Source: Rotaria sp. Silwood1 (taxonomy: Eukaryota; Rotifera; Eurotatoria; Philodinida; Philodinidae). From it: a DNA stretch of 64,000 nt. Shown here piece after piece: positions 29,845-44,067 of this stretch. The stretch's first letter is position 1, and each line of letters starts with the position of its first letter. The translations under genes and the position numbers were made by a program. The notes under the pieces were generated by a model, which saw only the letters and a list, made by a program, of their open reading frames with translations, ran no database searches and had not been told where the DNA came from. Location: contig CAJNOP010000004.1 of assembly GCA_905250075.1 (NCBI GenBank), positions 4,294,952 to 4,358,951 on the forward strand. Direction: 5' to 3'.

Positions 29845-32800
29845 ATGGAAGAACTTTCATCTGTACTGGTATTGATTAGCTATGCATCTCTTGTTGATAG
29901 TTCATCATCGTCCTCATCATCATCGTCAAATACAACAGGTGTTCGACCTCATTTTCCTGTTGTTAAAGTTACATTTGATCATGTTTCAAATGTATTTGGT
30001 ATATGTCTTTGGATTTTACTTGGTATTTTAGCTAAAATCGGTATAATCAACTATTTTTAAAAATTTAATTTTTCTTTTTATAATTTTTGTTTTTAAACAT
30101 TTTATTCCATTAGTATTTCATTTATCACATCGTTTAATAAAAAAGTTTCCTGAAAATTGTCTTCTAATTATATTAGGTATTGTTGTTGGTATTCTTTTAT
30201 ATTTAACACATCTTGAAGAAGAAAAACGAATATATATACTTAATAGTGATGTATTTTTTTTATTTTTATTACCACCTATTGTACTTGAAACAGGATATTT
30301 TTTACCAAAACGAGCTTTTTTTGATAATCTTGGAACAATACTATTATTAGCTGTACTTAATAAACTTTTTAATACAATGTGTATTGGATTAACAATATGG
30401 GCATTTGGAAAAACAACTTTATATGGTGGTACAAAATTTGAATTACTTGAATGTCTTCTTTTTGCTTCATTTATTACAGCTGTTGATCCAATAGCTGTAT
30501 TAGCAACATTTGTAGAAATTCGTGTTAATGATACATTATATATTGTTGTCTTTGGAGAATCACTTCTCAATGATGCTGTTTCAATTGTAAGCTATAATAC
30601 TTCTATAGAGTTTAGTATATTCTATCATTAGTTATATGACCTAGATGATTTTCATTATTGATACAATTATCTCATGAGTATATTTGTAGCAAAAATATCT
30701 TAAACGAGATCTTATGATATGACTTCAGTAGAAATATTCCGAACTAAGTATTCTTTTTTAGAAAGAGTAAACAAATTACATTTTGTTAATGGAATAATTT
30801 ATTGTCATCATATTGGTGAAAAGAATAGAAGAATTTACAGACGTTCTTAAGACACTCAGAGATCTTAAATGGATTCAAGATCGAAATTTGATTTTTAATT
30901 ATTTAACAACCTTTCTTTTTTTTTGTTTAAAGGTACTCTATCGAATGTTCGAAAGTTTTTTAACTATTGGTCAAAATAATTTAATTCCGAAGGATTTTTT
31001 TCTTGGTTTTGTATCTTTTTTTGTTGTAACTATTGGTGGTATTCTTGTTGGTATTGTATTTGGTTTCATGGCTGTTTTTATGACAAAATTTACCGAACGA
31101 ACACCAGTACTCGAACCATTAGTTGTATTTATCTATGCTTATATTGCTTATATCATTGCTGAAATGACTGGATTATCTGGAATTCTAGCGTATGTGTTTA
31201 TTTTAATTAAAAGTTTTTTTTTTCTTAGTTTATTTCTTTTCATTTAGAATTACAATATGTGGGATGGTAAGTTATAAAGTATGAATATTCATATTGATTA
31301 TAAATTATTTTAGATGATGAAACAATATGTTGAATATAATATAACAAAAAAATCTATGGCAACTATTGAATATGTTCTTAAAATGGCTTCAAGTATAATG
31401 GAGACAATTATTTTTATGTTTATGGGGTTAACTACAGTATCCGAACAACAAATATGGAATACAGGTTTTGTTATTGTCACTCTTCTATCATGTCTTATAT
31501 ATCGAGCTATTGGTGTGTAAAAACGAATACTATTTTAAAGTCTAGTGAAATTTGTTTTGTTGATTATCATTATTTGTAGGTGTTGCGTTATTTGCTAATC
31601 TAGCTAATATTCGTCGTCTACTTGAATTAACTCGTATTGATATGTTAATTATGTCTTACGGTGGTCTTCGTGGTGCACTTGCATTTGCACTAGCACTTGT
31701 ATTAGATGAAAATTTAGCACCAAGAAAAAAAGAATTTATAACAGCATCTACTGTTGTTGTTCTATTTACTGTTTTTATACAAGTATATTAACAACAAAAA
31801 ATATTTAATAGCAAAACATAAAAACAATAAATTTCTTTTTAGGGTACAACATTAGGTCCATTAGTTAAATTACTTAATGTAAGACGAAAACAAATTGAAG
31901 AACCAACAATGAGTGCAACATTAACAAATCGTGTAAGTTAAAAAATCAAGATTAAAAAGAATGTATTCATTATTAATAAATTTAATAAAGATGATGGATC
32001 ATGTTATGACTTGTCTTGAAGATATGGTAGGTGTAACTGGTGCTAATTCTCTTCGTAATAAGTATGTAAAAAAAAAAGTCAAAAAAACAAACAATCATCT
32101 AAAATAGATATTATTTATAATTTAACTATAGATATAATAAATTTGATCATAATTATATGAAAAAATGGTTATTACGTGATCAACCACAAGAAAAACTTGA
32201 TTTACGTTTATGGCAAACATTTCGTAATATTGATTTACAAACAGCTATTAAATTACATGAAGGAAATCCAGGTATAAAACAAATAATAACATCACATTCA
32301 CCTAAATCACAAACATTACTTGCTGTTGTTAATCCTTCGACTACTAATAGTCGAAACGAAAGCATTGTATCGAACATGTTTGTATTATTTTTTTTTTGCA
32401 TTGATTTTTTATATATTAAAATACTTGTTTTTTCTTAGTATAACTATACCTGATGATATTATTATAATACCATCAATAGATAATGAATTGGTATCATTAA
32501 CAAAATCGGATGATATAAAAGATTTACTTCATGCTAAGATGCATGATACACATCGACAAGTATGAAGAAATAATAAATAAATCATCTGATTGTTTATATT
32601 TTTATTTTTTTTTCAGGCAAGTATTTATGCACGAAGTCAAGAAGAAGTAGAAAATTATGACGATCTTGATTCAACTATAATTCATATCTTACAACCATCA
32701 ACAATAATTGAGTCATCGAATCAAATATTAGAACAATCAATGGATAACATACCAAGACAAAGAAAAAAACATAGTGGTTAGCAGAAAGAGAAGTTTTTTT

Positions 32801-32896
32801 TTGTTTTTAGTTTATATAATTTTGTTTTTTTATTGTATAGATCCAACAACAATAAATCAATCATCATCGAAAGATATAGACACATGTCGCTTTTAA
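29845..32896 (+). CDS. SLC9A: Na+/H+ exchanger, SLC9A (NHE1-5 type)
   Basis: Twelve exons keep phase: 29845-30040, 30114-30586, 30933-31189, 31248-31266, 31314-31512, 31580-31782, 31843-31932, 31991-32061, 32132-32377, 32439-32559, 32617-32776, 32841-32896, giving 696 residues. A hydrophobic start with a serine run precedes the membrane domain. Hallmarks seen are LPPIVLETGYF, AVDPIAVLA, the ion-site FGESLLNDAVSI and SYGGLRGALAF, the arginine-bearing helix of electroneutral exchangers. The cytoplasmic part includes LRNKYNKFDHNYMKKWLLRD, like the region after the transport domain in NHE1-3. Such proteins exchange Na+ for H+ across plasma or endosomal membranes. The tail is short and ends CRF. 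The Met at 29845 was chosen because the upstream open frame begins only at TTG. Exact paralogue class is unclear. Confidence 0.95.
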
Positions 32897-35800
32897 ATTG
32901 TAAAAACCTTTTCTTTTTGCGTTGAAATACCAGAAAAATGTAGATAACATTCAAATTTTATTCAACTGCAATATGTGATACGAAGCTTCCAATGTCCGTT
33001 GACGAACAAATTGATATTTTCTAAAAAAGGAAAAATCGTTTAGACGATTGAGGATAAAACACTTTTCACCACAAGATAACCACGCTATACTGAAATCAAG
33101 ATTTCTTTGTTGTCATCCTAAATCGAAAAAGTTATATGTTCTGACCAATCAGATGATCAAAGTTAGAAGGAAACTGTGATGTTATAGTCATTTCAAAATT
33201 CATTATCAAGAGAGAACCATTAATAGTTATAAAAATTGTTTCAAATGATACTTTCGATTGATCCCGTGATTCTCTCGGATTCATTAACAATTATCAGCGA
33301 TATTCACAAGTATCTTAGCTATAAGCAAAGAGAGATGAAGCTAAATTTTGTTAATGCCTTTGTTTAATAATATTGAAACTTGGAAAAAAACAGTATTCAG
33401 AAAAAAATTGTTTTTTTAAGTGACTTTCTGTAGGAGAATAAAACATTATATTAAAGATCAGAAAAAGGATGCTGTCCATCCGACTATGAAGTTTTTTGTA
33501 ACTGTCGCATCTTTAGACCATAGCGACAGAAAATGACAAGTTTTGATGCTTACGCCGAGGAAGAAAGAAAGATTGCATCAACTAATTAGTCAAATCACCG
33601 TTTTATTCTTGACAAACTTTATTTTTCTCATCATTGTTCATTTGAATCAATTTCAAAGGTCATTCAGGAATTTATCCTTATGCTCAAGAAGAATTATTCG
33701 AACATATTGTCAATAAACTAACAAATAAAACATTTACTTGTTCTAACCAGTTTCTTTTTATACTTAGTGTAACGAATAATGCTATGTCAAAATTTGATTC
33801 AGTATTATTTAAATCATTATGCTTGAGAATTATTTTTTACATTTTTAAAGAAAAACCAAATGAAACTATCATTATTAATTTGCTTAAAGCCGAGACATAA
33901 CGTCAATGATATTTTCCTATGACTAACTGGTTATGGCTTTGAAATATCAATCCTATTTTGAGATTAATTCCTTTTGTATATTCACTACGCGATCCAAATT
34001 GAATTCATCGTTTATGAGATTATGAAGCTTTTGCATTGGTCAAAATGTTAAACTTGACGAAAAAATATGTTTCTCTAAATTGTATAAAGTAGAACAATCG
34101 CTTTAATACACGTTTAATTATATACACCATGAATCAATTATCAGAAAATAAACAGAGTATTGTGCTGTAATTGAAAATCAATTAGTGTGATATCAAAAAT
34201 CCATGAAATTTATATTATACTGGCGCGTGAGAATTCTTAACTAAACTTTCATTCATTTTCACTAGTTTTTTGTATCGTCAATATGTCCTGATACTCTATC
34301 AACGAGCGAAAATAGAATGCACATGTCAACAAAAATGTACTTACAGTTGAGTATATAAATTATGAAATTATTGTAATAAACGCCTAAAGACTGTACCGTG
34401 TCAAACAATTTTTCATGAAAATTTCGTACCCATTATTATTATATTATGTGGTAATCGAAAAGGATAAGTTCATTGTTTATCAGGTTTCAAAAATCTCTGA
34501 AGCTATATTAATTAAGAAATTGAATCTGCTGTGTCGTCATATCAACAGAAATCCTGAGTTGTGATTGAATAATAAACATCATTCTATGAAATTATTTGGA
34601 ATTAAATATTTGCTGTCACTAACACTCATAGAAGATAATTTCAAATCAATGGAACTGAGAAAAATGCACAAGCAATCAATCACATAAAGTCAACCCTTAG
34701 ATTATCTTTGAGAAGAAAGAACTCTGACATGGTTTTCGCCTCATCTATGGAAAACAGATATACATCTAACTAATAATTTAAGCTCACTAACCATGCACAA
34801 TAGCTTTTATCAACTATAAAATAAATTAAATCAATAAAGTTCTCACTTCAAAATCGTTGTTTTTCAGAACGAATGGAACTTTGTGACGATATTTGAACGA
34901 AAATCGTACGTAACTTTGATCTTCTGGCATTGGGACACAAAATACGATTCCGAGTTATGTATCGAGAAAGTCCCATGGCACGAAAGTCTTTGCACAAAAT
35001 ACTCTGAATGTATTCAGAATTTCGTTCTACAGTAAGCTTAGACAAATATCATTAGATCGTTTCAAAATAGTGGTTATAAAGAATATTATTTAGGTCAATT
35101 TTGAATTTTGAATGAATTCGATAGAATTCAAAATGTAAAACAATTTTTAATAGCTCAGTTTTGTAGAGAAAATTTTACTGTGAAAAGCGTGCTATTGGCT
35201 TTTATCTTGATAAATTTGAAATTTTTTATACTCTTGAAACAGCGATTTCTTTTATTGGTGTCAACTTTCATAGACAGTAGTTCTCTAGTACAAACGTATA
35301 GATAAAATTTCGCTTACTGTAATATCTCATTTTGTACAAAATCTATTGATAGTTGTTTAATTATATCCTAAAAGAAAACCTGAACATCTATTGCGTAAAA
35401 TCGAAAATTTCTGATTCTAATCAATTATCTTTCAATAGTCGAAATGTGAGCGAATATTTTATGTCAAATTTTTTGTGCTATAGGTTACGTATGATGTTTT
35501 TTTTTTCTTTCCACAATTTTTCTTTCAATAAAAGTCATACAAGGCTTGTCTAGTTCTTGATAAATAACCAGAAATTAATCATGTTAAACATGACAAAATA
35601 CAAGGCTTATATTAAATATTAAGATAAAGAACTATCTTTACATAAATACATGCTATTCATCAAATTATCTTTAGTCAATGTTTCTTTTTGTCATTAAGAT
35701 AGAAGTATAGCTAGGATTATTATTATATAGATTTAATAAATATCTTCAAGTCAAGATAAGAAGAAAACTTATGTTCTTCTCAAACAGCTTAATATAATTA

Positions 35801-36353
35801 ATTTGCGTAACATAATTCTCTTAAACTCAATTAAATACTATTTATATAACAAATGTTCTAGTGAATTATGAGACATCAGTTCATGTTGATGCATGTACGC
35901 ATTTATTTATTATTATAATCTAATAGATAAATATAATAAATAAATAAATAAATAAATCATTATAGATAACCTCGATCATGATGTGATTTATATTATCACC
36001 GTTTTGACATCTCTCAATAATTAAATGATAATCAAATGTTAATATTTCATCTATATTTTTTCATATATTTTTATTAATGATCAATTTCTTTTTTTTTTTT
36101 TTTATTATATCTGTATCAAATAAAACATGTTAGAATCAAATTTAATACATTTCTATATACGCATATGCCAATAACAAAAAGAAAAAAAGAAATGAACAGA
36201 AAGAGAATACACTTGATACCGAATGCTTTTTCACAAGAGAGGAAAATATGTACAAATGAGAGGATTGGGTTTGGTGTGTGTGCGTTAGTGAGTGTATATG
36301 AACGTCTGAGTTGACTAGATGAACACGCTTGAAACTCTCTGTTAATTTTATTT
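32897..36353. other. convergent intergenic region between NHE and GRIP
   Basis: This 3.4-kb AT-rich spacer lies between the 3' ends of two convergent genes. It holds one suspicious frame (33646-33900), a short TAAA/AAAT microsatellite at about 35936-35957 and an A/T-rich stretch near 36090. No complete gene is visible. Confidence 0.55.
33646..33900 (+). pseudogene. open coding-like fragment, unrecognised, probably a gene relic
   Basis: An 84-codon open stretch without an initiator runs to TAA at 33898-33900. Its composition is unlike the AT spacer around it: the reading contains YPYAQEELFEHIVNKL, FLFILSVTNNAMSKFDSVL and KPNETIIINLLKAE, with coding-like third positions. A possible acceptor (TTTCAAAG) lies just upstream. 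Downstream frames contain stops. I do not recognise the family. Confidence 0.3.
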
Positions 36354-39300
36354 TCATACAGTACTTGTTTTCGACTGAGAAAGAAGTGAAAATGTATTAT
36401 TTGTAGTCATAGTCGAACTCGTAGTATTATCATTATTCGTATTATTGTTCTCATTTATAGTTGTATTTATTGATGAATTCCACATTGAACCATCATTAAC
36501 AATAGGTGATTGGTGTTCATCTTCATCAATATCAAATAATTCATCTGTTTCATCAAACATAGGTGCTGGTCGTCGTCCAACAACAAGAGTTAATTCATCT
36601 GGTGATGAAGATAATAATGGTACTACTTGATTACATTCCATACGTGTTACATCTGTATTGTTTACCTAAAATATAAAACACAGAAACAAAAAAAAAAACA
36701 AAAATGAAATATATACATTAAAAAATGTTTTATATTCAAATGAAATATTTGACATACTTTATAAATTCTCATACATGGCATTAATGTTCCTTCTAATTCA
36801 GCTGGTCCATTTGGTCGTATTTTATTAACATAAACTCCTGTACCATAAAGTCGATCAGATATTGAAAAACCAAAATCAAGTATACGTTTATCACGTTTAA
36901 GTATTAAAGTGACTGTATCATATCTTGGTCGATTTGTTGATGTTGTACAATTATCATATTTAGTATCATAAAGATTTGAATTATTTTTCAAAGGTTTTTC
37001 ATTTAATATTGATGAAAATTTATGTTCATTTCCATTTATATTATCTCCAACATCTGAATGATGTATTGTTTCAAGTGGACGACCATTTGTTGGTGGTGTT
37101 CGATATCCTGATGAAGATGTTGCAATAATCATTGAACGATTTGAATGTATAGTTATTGGTATTGAATGTGTTTGATGAGGTTTAATAACAAATTCACCTT
37201 GATCAAAAAAAAAAGAAAAAAAAATACACAATAAATACAATTAAATTCATTATTTGATCTAGACAAAAATTATAACCTTCGATTTGATTGCTTATTTAAA
37301 ATATAAGCAAGGTTACATTGAAAAAAAAAAGAACGTTTTGTTTACTTACTTCGTGATAAATGTGGCGTTGGCGTATCTTGATAATTTGAATGTTGTTGAT
37401 GATCATTAACAAGAATTTCTTTTGCTATTTCACAATTATCACTAAAACGATGTTCGGTATTTGAACTATCCCATGATTCCATAGCAGAATCAACAGATGG
37501 AGTATACTCTTCTTGATGATGATGATGATGATGAAATGGACGAGCTAATTCTATGAAAGAAAAACAAAGAATATTTAAAGTATTTTTTTTTTCTTTTTGT
37601 TAAAATACTTTGTTGTGGATTGATTGTTCGAGAAATTTTTAATGTTATTTCATCATTACTTGCTTGTAATAATTTAATTGCTTCATTAAGACCTTTACCA
37701 CGTAGACTAACATCATTGATCGCTAATATACGATCACCAATATGAATAGCATTTGTTCTATTTTAAATTGATTATTTTTTTTTCAATAAATCATTTTTCT
37801 TAAACTTACTTATCTGCTAAACCACCTTCACATAAATCTGAAACAACAATTGGTTCAAATATATCTTCACTACCTGATATTGTTAAACCAAGTGGACCAC
37901 TAAAGGAAAACAATAAAAATCGAATATTTTAATTTATTTAATTTTTTCTTTTTCTTTGAATGTATTTTACCCTTGTCGAAGTAATTGTACTTTATATACA
38001 ACAACATTTTCTGAAAGATTATCTTCAGCATAAATATCATCTTTTTTTATTTTTAATCGTACAATATCATCACAATTTTTTAATAATGTAACTATTTCAT
38101 TTAAATTTTTTCCACGTAATGAATGTGAATCAATCGATAATAAACGATCACCTGATTGAATCATTCCACAACGATAAGCTATACTACCACGTTTAACATC
38201 ATTTATTATTGGGACTTCATCAGCTCGTGCTGAACGTGAATCTTTAAAAATATTAATTTATGACATTAAAAAGAAAAAAAATAAATCAATACATACAAGT
38301 TACAGAAAGACCAAGATCAAGATTTTTTCGTAAAATTTTTACTTGACATGTACCTGAAGAGAGCATAACAGAATCTAATCAAAAACAGATAAAAAAAAAA
38401 AAAGGTTATTTGAATAAACAAAAAAAGAGCAAGACAAAAAAAAACATTACCAGCAACATCAAATTCAATTTCAAGATGAATACGATTATTTGAATCTTTT
38501 ATTATTGATCGAGCATCTTCTAATGTCATGCCTTCTAATTGTTGACCATTTATAGAAAGGATACGATCGCCTGGTTGAAGTACACCTGACCTAAATCGAA
38601 CAAAAATAAATGCAAAATTTCTTGTCTTTTCTTTCGATTATCGATAATACCTTTCAGCCACGCCACCCGGTTCTAAATATCCAATGATAGGCGGTTGCAT
38701 TAATATGTCCGATGCAAAAGAAGCACCTTGAAGTGTAAAACCAAAATTGCTCGTTGTGTCACCACCATCGGTAATAGTTCCATTTGATGATGATGATGAT
38801 GATGATGATGAATCAATTTGAAGTACACATTCCATTGTTTCTGTATGACACATTTGATTACCCATTATAGTTTGATAACAAGAATTCAATGAACCTATTG
38901 AGAAAAAAAAAAAGAACCGAAATCAATTTAATATGATTGTACTGTTTTTATTCTTATGTCTACATGTAGAAGATTAAGAAGAATGAACAAAAAGAAAACC
39001 AATAAAAATTGACAAGAAATTGAACTTGGTTGGCGATAAGCAGGCAAATGCATGGCTAACATAGATTTTCTTATTCGAAGCTAGGCAAAAAAAAAATTTA
39101 TGGCGTGGCAATGCGGATGAAATAGCAAAACAAATGGATGTATGAGCTGATTATTGTTATTATGAATGATAATGATAATAATAATAATAATAATAATAAT
39201 AGAAATGGTCACAACAAAGGCAAAAGAAAAAGAATTTTGATGTTTTAATTGTTGTGTTTGTTTGGTTGAATTCAATCTCTTTTATTCATTTACCTAACTC

Positions 39301-41132
39301 ACGAAGATTATACATCTTCATTACCGATGGAGAAGTCGTATTGTTTGTAGAAGAGGATAGTTTATCCAATGATCTAAGACCTACATAGATTGACGATAGG
39401 AATTTTTTATTTTCTTTTTTTTTTTGAAATCTTTTTATACACGAAATTTGATTCATTCTTTTCTTTTTTGAAAAAAAAAGATAAATAATAAATAAAGATC
39501 TTTTTTTTTGGATGTGTGTGTGTGTCCTTACTGATTGAATTGTGTCGTGTTTTATTAATTGGTTTTTTTGATATATTTTGATAACTATTTCTCACTGTCC
39601 AATTTGTATTATTTATTGATATTGGATTATTTGATGGAGCACGATAAAATGTTTGACGATTAGTTTCATTTAATAAAGTTCGATTTGTTGATGGTTGAAT
39701 ACGTATTTCATTTGATTGTTCAAGAATTATATTTGCTGGTGTAACTTCAATACGACAAAAATCACCTGTACATGAACGTAGAATTGTATTCGCATCAAAT
39801 AATGATATTCCATCAAATGATTTTTGATCGATTGCATTTATTTGATCACCACAATGAAGTGCTCCACAACTAAATTTTTATATATAAATTAAATAAAAGA
39901 AAAAAAAAAATAATCAACAAATATTTTTCTTTTTCTTTTTTTTGAAACAAAATCTTACCGATCAGCAATACTTGCTGGTTTAACATTATCAATAACAATA
40001 ATTGGACGATTATTTCGTATCCATTTTTGTGTTAAGCTGATACCAATTGTTGAACCAGGTGATTTTTCAATTTCAATTAATAATGGACCAGTTGCGTGTT
40101 TAACACTGTCTAAAAATTTTTTGTAATTAGTCATTTGATTTTAATCGTACTTAGATTGATAGCAATAAAACTCAATCAAAAAAAAAAAGAAACTTCATCT
40201 TACCAACTATAGCTACATCATATTCAATAAGAAATAATGTTGTACCTCGACACTGTCTCATAAGATTATATGCATCTTGTAATGTAGCTCCACCAACATT
40301 AATACCATTTATTGCTAGAACTCGATCACCAATTTTAATCGTTCCTTCTCTACATATATATATTGTTGTTATATGAATATATTTTATTTGTTATATATTA
40401 AATTTTTACTTATCAGCTGGTCCTTGCGGACGTATCTTTGTAATAATAAGTGGTCTTGCCTTAACCTTGTCATCTGAACCTCCACCACGTAAAATAAAAC
40501 CATAACTTTGTCCTTCTTTTTCCAATTGAATTTGAATCGTTTTTGTATGTACTGTATTAATTGCATGAATGGCTAATATATAATTATATTCAAATAAAAT
40601 TTTATATAAAGGAGCAAAGAAAAAAAAAATGTAAAAGAAAAAGAAAAATTGATTATACATACGCCATTTAGGTAAATCGTATTCAATATCTAAGGTTAAT
40701 TGATCTCCAACTTGTTTAATTAAATCTATAACTTGTTCATGTTTAAGACCAGCTGTTTTAATACCATTAATACCAAGTAGAACATCACCAATTTCTAAGA
40801 CATCTGCTTTTTGTGCTAATGAACCTGGTTTGAGTTGAGCTACTCTTGGTTTACTATCTTTATCAATACCACCTGATATTGTTAAACCAAGTGGACAACC
40901 TTCTTTTTTAAATAATTCAACTGTTGTTCGACCTCGAATTGCTGAAAAATCATAATAACATGATAGTATGAAGATATATATACATATGTTGTAAAATAAA
41001 GTTTTTTTTTTTTTTTTTAATATTTTTTTAATGCATACCACGTGAAGCAGGTAATGGACTAGGTGCAGTCCATTTACACATTGCTATAGCGCGTTTAAGA
41101 TCGCGTGATAAACTATTACTTGCATTGCTCAT
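36354..41132 (-). CDS. GRIP1: glutamate receptor-interacting protein, seven-PDZ scaffold (proximal start)
   Basis: Sixteen exons in phase: 41132-41039, 40941-40663, 40572-40410, 40349-40204, 40109-39959, 39869-39532, 39380-39294, 38894-38651, 38590-38451, 38353-38297, 38241-37971, 37899-37810, 37757-37609, 37550-37350, 37197-36758, 36665-36354; 1053 residues. Seven PDZ domains lie in GRIP order: PDZ1 about 35-120 (PLGLTISGGIDKDSKPRV), PDZ2 135-225, PDZ3 230-320, PDZ4 430-545, PDZ5 550-640, PDZ6 655-740 (GPLGLTISGSED) and PDZ7 895-985 (LDFGFSISDRLYGTGVYV). The PDZ6-7 linker keeps PSVDSAMESWD, close to vertebrate GRIP1 PSVDSAVDSWD. GRIP proteins cluster and traffic receptors, known best for AMPA receptors, ephrins and kinesin cargo. 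Two further first-exon sets lie upstream; all enter exon 2 in phase 1. Whether it corresponds to GRIP1 or GRIP2 cannot be said. Confidence 0.95.
39168..39200. repeat. AAT trinucleotide microsatellite
   Basis: About ten ATA/AAT units with one interruption at the start, inside the 399-bp GRIP intron between exons 7 and 8. Confidence 0.8.
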
Positions 41133-43814
41133 CCCTGTTGTTTTGTAAATAGAAATATGTATACAAGTACAATGGACCAAATGATTGTAAGCAGGCTCAA
41201 TTCACGATTGCAAGACAAAAAAAAGAACAAGTGTCACTTCACTCTTCCCTCTCTTGTCTTTTTGCATTGGCATCGAGTGTTTTCTTTTACCCTCCCATTT
41301 TTCTCTTACTCTTTCTCTCTTTCTCTCCTTCTCTCTTTTTCTTGCCTTTGAACTCAGTCATCGCACATACGTATACTACTGTGTTCGATAATATACTCCT
41401 TCCGTAGAAGCATATTGCATGCTATGCTATGTGAATACGATTGCCGTTCTACACTACATCTCATCATCAAGTATTACCATCATCATTGTCAGCAACCGTA
41501 TATAGACTAAAATATGTTTGCACATATGCACCAGCACGCAAACAAAGATTGAAGAGGAAAACGCGTTGATCTTTCAACTATGTTGCATATGTATGCACAT
41601 AAATGCACACAAAAATAGAATCATCATATCATAGAATGAAGTGGCCCGACTCGAGAAGCCAAAGCAATAACATTACCAATATTCTCTGATGTTTTTTCTT
41701 TACTTTTACTACTTAGATAGTTTCTAACAATATACTAATTAATATCATGACAATATTACAGATATAAATATTATTTATATTTTTTCTATAGTATGTTCTA
41801 TGCCTATTATTATCATTATCCTTGTCAAGTTTTTTTTTCTGCTTGACACAGATTGACTTTTTTTACATCTATGTGAAATAAATCTTTTATTTTTCTAAAG
41901 TCTTTTTTAGTTTTAAACTTCGATTTAAATATAAATATTTAGTTGAGAATTTGTTCAACAAGTGATTTATAAAACCTTAAAAATTGTTACTTTATCATAA
42001 ATGCACTTGAGATTTTCAAGTTTTTTTAAATATATCAAAAGAAAAAAAAAAGGTTTCATATCAATATATGAATTGAATATATTACGATAGCATAAAAGAA
42101 AAGATATGCAAAATGTCATATGTATATACCTTACAATCAAAGTTCTAAGCTCTCATTTCTCGGTTGTCTATCTTAGTCTATTTACTTAAGGATTTATATT
42201 GTATATATGAAACGTCTTTATTGACTTGCCGATACTTGAACAATACCAATCGACTCACTTTTTTGGATAGGATCGGTTTTACGTGTTATTCTCCAATCAA
42301 CCTTCTTTCTTGATCTTTTCGTCGATGACGATTTTCTTGCTGAACCACATAACATATTCAAATTGAGTACCATTTACCAGTTGTAGTTGATATACGATAT
42401 GACAATAATGATAATGAATGAAGAAAAAATGTTCATGTCTTTTACTACTTATGCTTGATGCTGATCGATTGATCGATATCAATATTCATTGAGCGCGACG
42501 ATGAGAGAAGAGTAAGAGTAAGAGTGAGAACAAGAAGAAAAAAGAAGAAGAACAAGAAGGCGGAGTAAAGGTCATTGTCAACACAATCTCCGCCTATAGC
42601 ATGTAGAGGTATGAATGAATAAAAAACCGAAAAAAAAAAGAAAAAGTGTAAGAAGTGAAGAAGAAAGAAGCCGAGTTGTGTACGTGTGTGTCTCTGTATG
42701 CGCTTCTTTTCTCTCAATATGAGAGTCCTTCGACAATCGTGATCGATCGACGAAACAATAATTAAACCATCGATTGCATCTTGTTTCTGCAACTAATTAG
42801 GATGAACAACAACATCGACATACGGTGTTGTTAATCACAATGCCAAACGTTTCTTGGACACACAAAAAAAAGTATATTTTATCGTCAATCGTTGATGACA
42901 AAAAGCAATAGAACCTATAATAAATGTTTATTTTCTCTCCTTTTTTTTTCTTCTGTTATTATTTGAATCTATACATAAAGAAGACATATACAATCGTTTT
43001 GAAACCACCCGCAGACAAGACAACAAGAAACAGAAGAATTGTACGTCTCTAGGCAAAAACCATGGCTATGTACAAAAAGAATACGTTAGATGCCTTTGAT
43101 GTTGTCGTTTTTCCATATCTATGAATACTTAAGATGAATCATTCTAACAACTACTTTGCAATAAGACATTAGGTTATTAATGAGACAAGAAAAAGCAAAA
43201 ACCTAAGCGTGGAAACAAAAAAACTGTTTTTTTTTCGTGTGTGCTCGTTGCATACAATCTATTTCACAGAATGGCATGTTAGAGATAATAACTATTGACA
43301 CTTGTCGTCTATTGTAAACAACCCTCAATAATAAACAATATTCTTGATGAAATATTATATGTAAGAGATGCTAATCATTTTCTAAGACCTTAAAAGAACT
43401 TGATTGTATCTATTTACTATATCCATTTGGTAGATCATCTAATCTGTTCAATTCAACCACATATCTTTACTAGTTTCTTTGTGTTTGTTTCTTCTTGTTC
43501 TCAATCTAAGATATACACATTTATTATGAAATAAATGTCGTCTTTTTTTTCTATATTTCTAATACATAAATATAAAAATTCAACATGTAACTAATGTTCG
43601 AAAAAAATGGCTGAGTTTCACCAAAAAAAAACAAATACATGGTTTTGCTCTTCAAATATATATAGTAGAACATGTTAATGTATGTATCGCTTTTTAAAAA
43701 GAAAATATTTAACGCATAGCTTTTCGACATTTCTTTTTAATATGTGAAATACACTTATGAAGATAAAGAGAAAAGAAAATGTAAACAATAAGTTACTTTA
43801 ATTCTCAAACTCAC
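41133..43814. other. GRIP 5' region, CT-rich, no exon seen
   Basis: CT-rich runs (41230-41345) directly upstream of the proximal start suggest a promoter of the kind seen at other first exons here. A GA-rich stretch lies at 42505-42560. No further exon with both a plausible frame and splice sites was found. Confidence 0.45.
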
Positions 43815-44067
43815 CAAAATCACCAAGAGAAGTAGGAATCGTATTTTTACCAATATTACCAGCGGCTGTAGTACGTCGTCTATGTTGATGATTCGAAGAG
43901 GCACATGTACGTAGCCATAGTAGTGGTAATGAACGATATTTAGCCAAACGATGTTCCAATGGAGATAAACGAGAAGAATTATTATTTGTCGTAGGAGTAG
44001 TAATCGGTGTGACGGTAGCAAATGATGGTGATGGCTCAAGTGTAGCTAAACGATGGCTCCAACTCAT
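43815..44067 (-). CDS. GRIP1: GRIP alternative first coding exon (middle)
   Basis: An ATG at 44067 starts MSWSHRLATLEPSPSFATVT. After 84 codons plus one base the exon ends at donor GTGAGT. Phase 1 fits the acceptor at 40941, giving GDF^A-I-R-G-R at the start of PDZ1. The peptide is Ser/Thr/Pro-rich at the start and has a basic HRRRTTAA segment. Without splicing it would stop six codons later. No domain is recognised; it is a variable N-terminus. Confidence 0.6.

Noticed and set aside
30118-30570. 150-codon open frame on the minus strand
   Set aside because: It lies exactly antisense to the largest NHE exon, whose splice sites and SLC9A motifs settle the coding strand.
34848-35045. 65-codon basic frame on the minus strand, considered as a transposase relic
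   Set aside because: No catalytic motif, no inverted repeats around it and no continuation in other frames.
35936-35957. AAAT repeats as a CRISPR-like or functional array
   Set aside because: Simple microsatellite; no spacers or palindromic repeats.
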